Shown: in pieces, positions 32,354-40,077 of the stretch
Layout: each line of letters begins with the position of its first letter
Position numbering within the stretch: the stretch's first letter is position 1
Origin: CAWCLK01 sp963796225
Lineage (GTDB): Bacteria; Actinomycetota; Nitriliruptoria; Nitriliruptorales; Nitriliruptoraceae
Direction of reading: 5' to 3'
DNA length: 40,077 nucleotides
NCBI GenBank assembly: GCA_963796225.1
Contig: CAWCLK010000021.1
Location: 1-40,077, forward strand
Program-made: the position numbers and the translations under genes
Notes under the pieces: generated by a model
The model's database searches: none
What the model saw: only the letters and a program-made list of their open reading frames with translations
Told to the model about the DNA's origin: nothing

Positions 32354-32410
32354 GTGCAGGCTGCGCGTGCAGGTCCTGCATGCCCTGCACGCTACGCACG
32401 CTCCTGCAGG
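32354..32410 (-). promoter_or_regulatory. TGCAGG operator array upstream of sulfur operon
   Basis: Six half-sites are present: TGCAGG at 32355-32360 and 32368-32373, CCTGCA at 32375-32380, 32384-32389 and 32403-32408, and an overlapping TGCAGG at 32405-32410. TGCAGGTCCTGCA (32368-32380) is a perfect palindrome around one T. The array covers 56 bases starting 20 bases before the PocR-regulator ATG, as expected for autoregulation by a multimeric regulator. Confidence 0.6.
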
Positions 32411-32461
32411 ACGAGCAGGGCCGCTGGACCCCCCGGCGGCGGGCCGATCGCCCGATGGCGG

Positions 32462-32935
32462 TCAGGTGCCCTCGGGCGCGTCGAGCCCGTCGGCCAGCCG
32501 GGTGAGCCCGTCCACCAGCGCCTGCAGGTCGGCCGGGGACCAGTCGGCCACGACGTCGGCCAGGGCCTGCTGGCGGGCCGTGCGCATCGACGTGATCGCC
32601 CGCCGCCCGCGGCGCGTGGTGGTCAGCTGCGAGGCCCGGCCGTCGTCGGGGTCGGGGCGGCGCTCGACCATCCCGTCGGTGAGCAGCTGGGCCACCTGGC
32701 GGCTGGCCGTGGAGGCGTCCACGTCCAGCTCCGCCGCGAGCTCCGACAGCCGCACGGGCTCGAGCAGCGAGATCCGGTGCAGCACGATGTGCTGGGCCCG
32801 TTCGAGCGGGTAGGCCACGCCGGCCGTGAGCCGGCGCCGCACCCGCGGGTGGCGCATGCGCCGCACCAGCCGCGTCAGCGCATCGTCCAGCGGCCCGGTG
32901 TCCGGGCGCGCGCGGGCGCCGGTGTCGTCTGGCAC
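32462..32935 (-). CDS. MarR-family transcriptional regulator
   Basis: A 157-residue winged-helix regulator. The recognition region is VRLSELAAELDVDASTASRQ, followed by the wing with VERRPDPDDGRASQLTTT. MarR dimers repress genes for stress, efflux or aromatic metabolism and release DNA on ligand binding. GTG at 32935 is chosen because GGAG stands 6 bases before it; the longer frame runs into the divergent promoter. It is divergent from an AraC gene, and the 89-base gap contains a 22-bp inverted repeat that is a good MarR operator candidate. Confidence 0.88.
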   Translation of the reverse strand: MPDDTGARARPDTGPLDDALTRLVRRMRHPRVRRRLTAGVAYPLERAQHIVLHRISLLEPVRLSELAAELDVDASTASRQVAQLLTDGMVERRPDPDDGRASQLTTTRRGRRAITSMRTARQQALADVVADWSPADLQALVDGLTRLADGLDAPEGT

Positions 32936-32977
32936 GAAGGGCTCCGGGACGATGCGTGGTCGCTGCAAGCGTAGGGG

Positions 32978-32999
32978 CCGGACGACCCGTGCCGTCCGG
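32978..32999. promoter_or_regulatory. 22-bp inverted repeat in marR/araC divergent promoter
   Basis: CCGGACG (32978-32984) and CGTCCGG (32993-32999) are perfect complements with an 8-base centre. The size and position between divergent regulator genes fit a MarR-type operator. Confidence 0.5.
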
Positions 33000-33024
33000 G
33001 CGTCGGTGTGGCAGGCTCTCACCC

Positions 33025-33468
33025 GTGCCCACTCGTTCCGCCCACGAGCAGCGCCTGGAGGACCTGGCGCGGCTGCGCCGTGTCCGCGACCGGATCGACC
33101 GCGAGTACGCCCAGCCGCTCGACGTCGAGGCCCTCGCCCGCGACGTGCACATGTCGGCCGGCCACCTCAGCCGCGCGTTCCGCGAGGCGTACGGCGAGCC
33201 GCCGTACCGCTACCTGATGACGCGCCGCATCGAGCGGGCCATGGCCCTGCTGCGGCGGGGCGACCTCAGCGTCACCGAGGTGTGCTTCGCGGTGGGGTGC
33301 CAGTCGCTCGGGACCTTCAGCACCCGCTTCTCCGAGCTGGTCGGCATGCCGCCGTCGATGTACCGCCGGCAGGAGGGCGAGGCGACCCGGGGGATGCCGG
33401 CCTGCGTGGCCAAGCAGGTGACGCGACCGGTCAGGAATCGAGAAGTGTCCCGTGGGGGCCGGCCGTAG
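33025..33468 (+). CDS. AraC-family regulator, DNA-binding domain only
   Basis: A 147-residue protein consisting of one AraC double helix-turn-helix (about residues 14-115). The first helix-turn-helix is in LDVEALARDVHMSAGHLSRA and the second in LSVTEVCFAVGCQSLGTF. It has no ligand-binding domain. GTG at 33025 is taken as the start; there is no strong ribosome-binding site. With the VOC and UvrA-like genes downstream it forms a three-gene cassette seen in several actinobacteria, in which the AraC protein probably activates the other two. The C-terminal 30 residues are basic and divergent. Confidence 0.88.
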   Translation: MPTRSAHEQRLEDLARLRRVRDRIDREYAQPLDVEALARDVHMSAGHLSRAFREAYGEPPYRYLMTRRIERAMALLRRGDLSVTEVCFAVGCQSLGTFSTRFSELVGMPPSMYRRQEGEATRGMPACVAKQVTRPVRNREVSRGGRP

Positions 33469-33507
33469 CGTGACCCGCACGGCCACCACGACCGCAGGGA
33501 GAGCGCC

Positions 33508-33918
33508 ATGACCCTCACGATCCACTCCAGCATGCTGCCCCAGGACGACCCCGAGGCGGCCCTCGCGTTCTACCGCGACACCCTCGGGTTCGAGGTCCGC
33601 AACGACGTCGGCTACCAGGGGATGCGCTGGATCACCGTCGGTCCGCCCGACCAGCCCGACACCGCGATCGTCCTGTACCCACCACAGGCCACCCCCGGGC
33701 TCACCGACGACGAGCACCAGCTGGTCGCCGGGATGATGGCCAAGGGGACCTACGCCAGCATCAACCTCGCCACGCGGGATCTCGACGGCATCTTCGAGCG
33801 GCTCGAGGCCAGCGACGCCGAGGTGGTGCAGGAGCCCACCGAGCAGCCCTACGGCGTCCGCGACTGCGCCTTCCGCGACCCGGCCGGCAACCTCGTGCGG
33901 ATCCAGGAGCTGGCCTGA
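33508..33918 (+). CDS. VOC (glyoxalase/bleomycin-resistance fold) protein
   Basis: A 136-residue vicinal-oxygen-chelate protein. The family pattern is clear: HSSMLPQDDPEAALAFYRDTLGFEV at the start (first metal-site His near residue 6) and YGVRDCAFRDPAGNLVRI at the end (metal-binding Glu expected in the final strand, EL). It may bind or modify a toxic compound or an epoxide. ATG at 33508 follows GGGAGAG. Its stop overlaps the start of the UvrA-like gene (TGATG), so the two are coupled. Confidence 0.9.
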   Translation: MTLTIHSSMLPQDDPEAALAFYRDTLGFEVRNDVGYQGMRWITVGPPDQPDTAIVLYPPQATPGLTDDEHQLVAGMMAKGTYASINLATRDLDGIFERLEASDAEVVQEPTEQPYGVRDCAFRDPAGNLVRIQELA

Positions 33919-36260
33919 TGCACGTGGCCGACAGCCACGACCGGATCCGTGTCCACGGCGCGCGGGTCAACAACCTGCGCGACATCAGCGTCGAGCTGCC
34001 CAAGCGCCGGCTCACGGTCTTCACGGGCGTGTCGGGGTCCGGCAAGAGCTCGCTGGCCTTCCACACCATCGCGGCCGAATCGCAACGGCTGATCAACGAG
34101 ACCTACAGCACGTTCGTGCAGGGCTTCATGCCCCAGATGGCCCGCCCCGAGGTCGACGTGCTCGACGGGCTGACCACCGCCATCGTCGTCGACCAGGAAC
34201 GCGTCGGCGGCGACGCCCGGTCCACGGTCGGCACCGTCACCGACGTCCACGCCATGCTGCGCATCCTGTTCAGCCGGCTCGGGGAGCCGCACGTCGGACC
34301 GCCCAGCGCGTTCTCCTTCAACGTCGCGTCCGTGTCCGCCAGCGGCTCGATCAAGGTCGGGACCGCGCGGGCGGAGAAGGTCTCGTTCAGCCGGACCGGT
34401 GGCATGTGTCCGGAGTGCGAGGGGCTGGGCCGCGTGCCGCACGTCGACCTGGCCGAGGTGTACGACGAGACGAAGTCCCTCAACGAGGGCGCCATCACCG
34501 TGCCCACCTACACCGCCGACGGGTGGATGGTGAAGCTCTACACCGAGTCCGGGCTGCTCGACCCCGACAAGGCCATCCGCGACTACTCGGAGCAGGAGCT
34601 GCACGACTTCCTGCACCACGAGGGCACCCGGATGAAGATCGGGGGCATCAACCGCACCTACGAGGGGCTGCTCGTCCGGCTGCAGTCGTCGATGTTCTCC
34701 AAGGACCGCGAGTCGCTGCAGCCGCACATCCGCCGGTTCGTGGACCGCGCCGCGACCTTCGTCGACTGTCCCGCGTGCGACGGCACCCGCCTGGCCGAGG
34801 CCGCGCGGTCGTCGACGATCCGGGGCGCCACCATCGCCGAGCTCTGCCGCAGGGAGATCCGGGACCTCATCACCTGGGTGGACGAGCTCGAGGACCCGTC
34901 CGTGGGCCCGCTGCTCGTCAACCTGCGTGCGGCGCTGGACGCGTTCGTCCGGATCGGCCTCGGCTACCTGTCGCTGGAACGGCCCACCGGGACCCTGTCG
35001 GGCGGCGAGGGCCAGCGCGTGAAGATGGTCCGCCACCTCGGGTCGGCGCTGACCGACGTGACCTACGTGTTCGACGAGCCCACCACCGGCCTGCACCCCC
35101 ACGACATCCAGCGCATGAACGACCTGCTGCTGGCACTGCGGGACAAGGGCAACACGGTGCTGGTCGTCGAGCACGAGCCGCAGACGATCGAGGCCGCCGA
35201 CCACGTCGTCGACCTCGGCCCCGGGGCAGGGACCGAGGGCGGGACCGTCTGCTACGAGGGCGACGTCGCGGGCCTGCGGGCGAGCGACACCGTGACGGGG
35301 CGCCACCTCGACGACCGCGCCACCCTGAAGGACGCCGTGCGCACCCCGACGGGGACCATCGAGGTCCGCGGGGCCACGACCCACAACCTGCAGGACGTCG
35401 ACGTCGACATCCCGCTTGGCGTGCTGGCCGTGGTCACCGGCGTGGCCGGGTCCGGCAAGAGCTCCCTCGTGCACGGATCGATGCCGTCCGACGTCGACGT
35501 GGTCGCCATCGACCAGACCCGCATCCGCGGGTCCCGGCGCAGCTACCCGGCGACCTACACCGGTCTGCTCGACCCGGTCCGCAAGGCGTTCGCGAAGGCC
35601 AACGACGTCAGCGCCGCCCTGTTCAGCGCGAACTCCGAGGGGGCGTGCCCGACCTGCAACGGCAACGGCGCGATCTACACCGACCTGCCCACCATGGCGA
35701 CCGTGGCCATCCCCTGCGAGGACTGCGAGGGCCGGCGCTTCCGGCCCGAGGTGCTCGAGCACACGCTCGGCGACCGCAACATCGCCGAGGTGCTCGCCAT
35801 GTCGGTCGAGGAGGCCGAGGGGTTCTTCGGCGAGGGCGACGCCCGCATCCCGGCCGCCCACCGGATCCTCGAACGCCTGGCCGCCGTCGGGCTCGGGTAC
35901 CTGCGGCTCGGCCAGCCCCTCACGACCCTGTCGGGCGGCGAGCGCCAGCGGCTGAAGCTGGCCACGCACATGGGCCAGGACAGCGGCGTCTACGTGCTGG
36001 ACGAACCGACCACCGGCCTGCACCTGGCCGACGTCGACCAGCTGCTCGGGCTGCTCGACCGGCTCGTGGACGACGGGACGTCAGTGGTCGTCGTCGAGCA
36101 CCACGAGGCGGTCATGGCGCACGCGGACTGGATCATCGACATGGGGCCGGGTGCCGGACACGACGGGGGCCGGGTCGTCTTCGAGGGCACGCCGGCCGAC
36201 CTGGTGGCCGACGGCACGACGCTGACCGCGAAGGCCCTGGCGGCCTACGTCGGCGGCTGA
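33918..36260 (+). CDS. UvrA-like excinuclease ATPase lacking full UvrA length
   Basis: A 780-residue two-domain ABC ATPase of the UvrA-like/DrrC group. Walker A sites are GVSGSGKSS (residues 37-45) and GVAGSGKSS (about 513). Signatures are LSGGEGQRVK near 360 and LSGGERQRLK near 674. Zinc-type CPxC pairs are seen in CPECEGLG, CPACDG, CPTCNGNG and CEDCEG. At 780 residues it is shorter than UvrA (about 940), and the region corresponding to the UvrB-binding insert seems reduced. Such proteins often give resistance to DNA-binding drugs rather than general repair. The start overlaps the VOC stop; the end overlaps a convergent phosphatase gene by 16 bases. Confidence 0.92.
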   Translation: MHVADSHDRIRVHGARVNNLRDISVELPKRRLTVFTGVSGSGKSSLAFHTIAAESQRLINETYSTFVQGFMPQMARPEVDVLDGLTTAIVVDQERVGGDARSTVGTVTDVHAMLRILFSRLGEPHVGPPSAFSFNVASVSASGSIKVGTARAEKVSFSRTGGMCPECEGLGRVPHVDLAEVYDETKSLNEGAITVPTYTADGWMVKLYTESGLLDPDKAIRDYSEQELHDFLHHEGTRMKIGGINRTYEGLLVRLQSSMFSKDRESLQPHIRRFVDRAATFVDCPACDGTRLAEAARSSTIRGATIAELCRREIRDLITWVDELEDPSVGPLLVNLRAALDAFVRIGLGYLSLERPTGTLSGGEGQRVKMVRHLGSALTDVTYVFDEPTTGLHPHDIQRMNDLLLALRDKGNTVLVVEHEPQTIEAADHVVDLGPGAGTEGGTVCYEGDVAGLRASDTVTGRHLDDRATLKDAVRTPTGTIEVRGATTHNLQDVDVDIPLGVLAVVTGVAGSGKSSLVHGSMPSDVDVVAIDQTRIRGSRRSYPATYTGLLDPVRKAFAKANDVSAALFSANSEGACPTCNGNGAIYTDLPTMATVAIPCEDCEGRRFRPEVLEHTLGDRNIAEVLAMSVEEAEGFFGEGDARIPAAHRILERLAAVGLGYLRLGQPLTTLSGGERQRLKLATHMGQDSGVYVLDEPTTGLHLADVDQLLGLLDRLVDDGTSVVVVEHHEAVMAHADWIIDMGPGAGHDGGRVVFEGTPADLVADGTTLTAKALAAYVGG

Positions 36261-37048
36261 TCCCCACGCGCGTCGCCCGGGGCCTCCAGCAGCCGGCCCT
36301 GCAGGCGCCCCGGCACGTCCGCCGGCAGGCCCGCGTCGCGCAGGAACCCGGCCACCGACCCGTGCCGGTCGGTGACGAGGTCGAGGAAGCCCAGCATCAC
36401 CTCGGGGCGGGTCCACGCCCCGTCGGGCTGGACGGCACGCAGGTCGGCGCCGTACGCGGGTTCGTGCGTCTCGGCCCACTGCGCGAGGGCTTCGATCCCC
36501 GCGGTGGTGTGGGCGTAGTCGGCGGCCACGACGCGGGGCGCGACGCCGACCAGCGTCAGCGCCAGCGCCGCGAGGACGCCGGTGCGGTCCTTGCCGACCG
36601 CGCAGTGGAACAGCGCCGGGAGGTTGTCGTCCTCGGCGAGCAGCTCGAGGGCGCCCACGAACGTCGACGCCCCGAGCTCGAGCATCGTCAGGTACTCGCC
36701 GGCCTGCCCGTGTCGGCGTGCGGCCTCGCGCATGTCCCGTTCGGCGTCGCCGGACAGCGCCTGGCGCCCCGACCCGGTCAGCGCGTCGAACACCGGCAGG
36801 TGCGCGTGCCGGGCGGCGACGTCGGTCGTGACGACCCCAAAGGTGTCGCGCTCGGTGGCCTGGCGCAGGTCGATCACCAGCTGCAGCCCGAACTCGCGCA
36901 GCCGGTCGAGGTCCGCGGCCGTCGCGCGGTGGGGGCTGTCGGAGCGGAACAGCCGGCCACGCCGGACCACGCGGCCGTCTGTGGTCGCCACTCCGCCGAG
37001 GTCGCGCAGGTTGAACACCTGCGCGAACCCGGCGGCGTCGCGGGTCAC
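36245..37048 (-). CDS. Tyrosine-protein phosphatase (atypical, CX5R)
   Basis: A 267-residue phosphatase. The domain begins FNLRDLGGV, typical of bacterial lipid/tyrosine phosphatases of the IphP/MptpB type. The active loop HCAVGKDRTGV has nucleophile Cys149 and Arg155, with Lys and Asp inside the loop as in MptpB-type enzymes. It may act on phosphotyrosine, phosphoserine or phosphoinositides. GTG at 37048 lies 5 bases after the isocitrate dehydrogenase stop, so it probably rides on that transcript. Its last 16 bases overlap the end of the convergent UvrA-like gene. Confidence 0.88.
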   Translation of the reverse strand: MTRDAAGFAQVFNLRDLGGVATTDGRVVRRGRLFRSDSPHRATAADLDRLREFGLQLVIDLRQATERDTFGVVTTDVAARHAHLPVFDALTGSGRQALSGDAERDMREAARRHGQAGEYLTMLELGASTFVGALELLAEDDNLPALFHCAVGKDRTGVLAALALTLVGVAPRVVAADYAHTTAGIEALAQWAETHEPAYGADLRAVQPDGAWTRPEVMLGFLDLVTDRHGSVAGFLRDAGLPADVPGRLQGRLLEAPGDARGDQPPT

Positions 37049-37053
37049 GTGTG

Positions 37054-39276
<2,223 letters not shown>

Positions 39277-39446
39277 GGGCGCACCTGGTCGCGATCGGCG
39301 GGCGGGGCAGGGTCGGGGTGGACCCGCCACCCTATTCGCCGCCGTCGCACGGACGGGGGGACGGCAGGACGGGTCACGCGCCCTCACGGCTCCTACCGTG
39401 GAACGTGGCCCCACCGATGCCGAGCGCCCCGAGGAGCGACCTCCAC
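39277..39446. other. Divergent intergenic region (icd / amidase)
   Basis: About 170 bases between the divergent isocitrate dehydrogenase and amidase genes. It must hold both promoters, but I see no convincing palindrome, riboswitch or known box. It contains GAGGAG (39431-39436), the likely ribosome-binding site of the amidase. Confidence 0.5.
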
Positions 39447-40077
39447 GTGCAGCTGCCCACCCCGTCCGACGTCAGCCGCCGCACGTTCGGCCTGACCGCG
39501 ATGGGGCTCGCGGTGGCCGCGGCCGTGCCCGTGCTGCGACGTGAGGACGACCCCGCGCCGACCGCCGTGGGGACCCGTTCGGCGCTGACCGACCGGCCGT
39601 CGCGGGGCGTGACCGACGGCCCCGCCCCGCCGGTGCCCGACGTGGTCCCGCGGGACCGGTGGGACACCGCCGGTGGCTGCCGCATCGAGCCCGGCGCCCG
39701 CACCCGCCCCGCCCGCGTCCACGTCCACCACACCCACGAGCCGGTGGTGCAGGCCCCCGACGAGGTGCCCGGGGCGCTGCAGTCGATCTGCCGCTCCCAC
39801 ATCGAACGCGACTTCGGGGGCATCGGCTACCACTACGCGGTCGACCCCTTCGGCGGCACCTGGCAGGCCCGGGGGCCGGTCCCGCCGGACCTGCCCGAGC
39901 GGGTCCGCAACGGCGCCCACGCCCAGGGCTTCAACGACAACTCGATCGGCATCGTGCTGATCGGCGACTTCGAGGAGCGGCCGCCGACCACCGAGGCGTT
40001 CCTGGCCCTCGAACAGCTCGCCGCCTACCTGGCGTGGCGGTACGACATCGACCCCCATGCCACGGTCCGGGCCCGGT
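39447..40077 (+). CDS. Tat-exported N-acetylmuramoyl-L-alanine amidase / PGRP-like (3' end outside window)
   Basis: The visible 210 residues carry a twin-arginine signal (SRRTFGLTAMGLAVAAAVPV) and, after a Pro-rich linker, an Amidase_2/PGRP domain. RVHVHHTHEP gives the first zinc histidine and the conserved HHT, GGIGYHYAVDP follows, and NDNSIGIVLIGDFEERPPT is a strong family motif. It would cut the amide between muramic acid and the stem peptide outside the membrane. GTG at 39447 follows GAGGAG; an in-frame ATG at 39417 would add 10 residues. The last zinc ligands lie beyond the window edge. Confidence 0.9.
   Translation, partial: MQLPTPSDVSRRTFGLTAMGLAVAAAVPVLRREDDPAPTAVGTRSALTDRPSRGVTDGPAPPVPDVVPRDRWDTAGGCRIEPGARTRPARVHVHHTHEPVVQAPDEVPGALQSICRSHIERDFGGIGYHYAVDPFGGTWQARGPVPPDLPERVRNGAHAQGFNDNSIGIVLIGDFEERPPTTEAFLALEQLAAYLAWRYDIDPHATVRAR

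Overview
The window is about 40 kb of very GC-rich DNA with strong G/C preference at third codon positions, tight ATGA/GTGA gene overlaps and many GTG starts. Gene content fits a free-living actinobacterium: LuxR regulators with large ATPase domains, a GAF-ANTAR regulator, a monomeric isocitrate dehydrogenase, an ABC-2 transporter, and AraC/VOC/UvrA-like and PIG-L genes. A deep-branching, Nitriliruptoria-like lineage is possible, but that is inference. I see no rRNA, tRNA, CRISPR array, insertion sequence or phage gene. No stretch over about 220 bases lacks a gene or a described regulatory element.

Layout. (1) 1-834: 3' part of an ADP-ribosylglycohydrolase/dual-specificity phosphatase fusion. 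(2) 842-4836, minus: a LuxR-type ATPase regulator, a stand-alone receiver protein and a GAF-ANTAR protein. (3) 5014-8182, plus: OsmC-like protein, FAD oxidoreductase, PIG-L deacetylase, GNAT. (4) 8198-10908: a flavin monooxygenase divergent from AzlCD and an unannotated-looking 44-residue ORF. (5) 10942-13518, minus: a second LuxR ATPase paralogue, divergent from a macrodomain protein (13626-14192). (6) 14283-18105, plus: an ABC exporter pair, a class III aminotransferase and a protein with kinase-like catalytic residues. (7) 18131-20966, minus: a compact kaiB-like/kaiC/PAS-histidine kinase operon. (8) 21061-22653, minus: a Baeyer-Villiger-type monooxygenase. (9) 22871-28919, plus: an envelope block with two paralogous coiled-coil/M15 peptidases (the first broken by two single-base shifts), a small acidic protein, a two-repeat lipoprotein with a Met-rich linker, a cupredoxin lipoprotein and a proline-rich membrane protein. 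(10) 29046-32335, minus: a sulfur operon read in the order PocR-type regulator, sulfide:quinone-reductase-like flavoprotein, DUF1641, DsrC/TusE-like, DsrE2-like. (11) 32462-36260: MarR divergent from AraC, VOC and a UvrA-like ATPase. (12) 36245-39276, minus: isocitrate dehydrogenase followed by a tyrosine phosphatase. (13) 39447 to the end: 5' part of a Tat-exported peptidoglycan amidase.

The most distinctive systems are the KaiBC-kinase operon, which has no kaiA in view, and the sulfur-handling operon with its own sensor-regulator and an array of TGCAGG sites in its leader. Two further points stand out. The two LuxR paralogues are associated with a shared ATGGGT-type box in three nearby promoters. 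A candidate copper-handling pair, the Met-rich lipoprotein plus cupredoxin, lies between the duplicated peptidase genes. All functional links between neighbouring genes are inferences from order, overlap and motifs.
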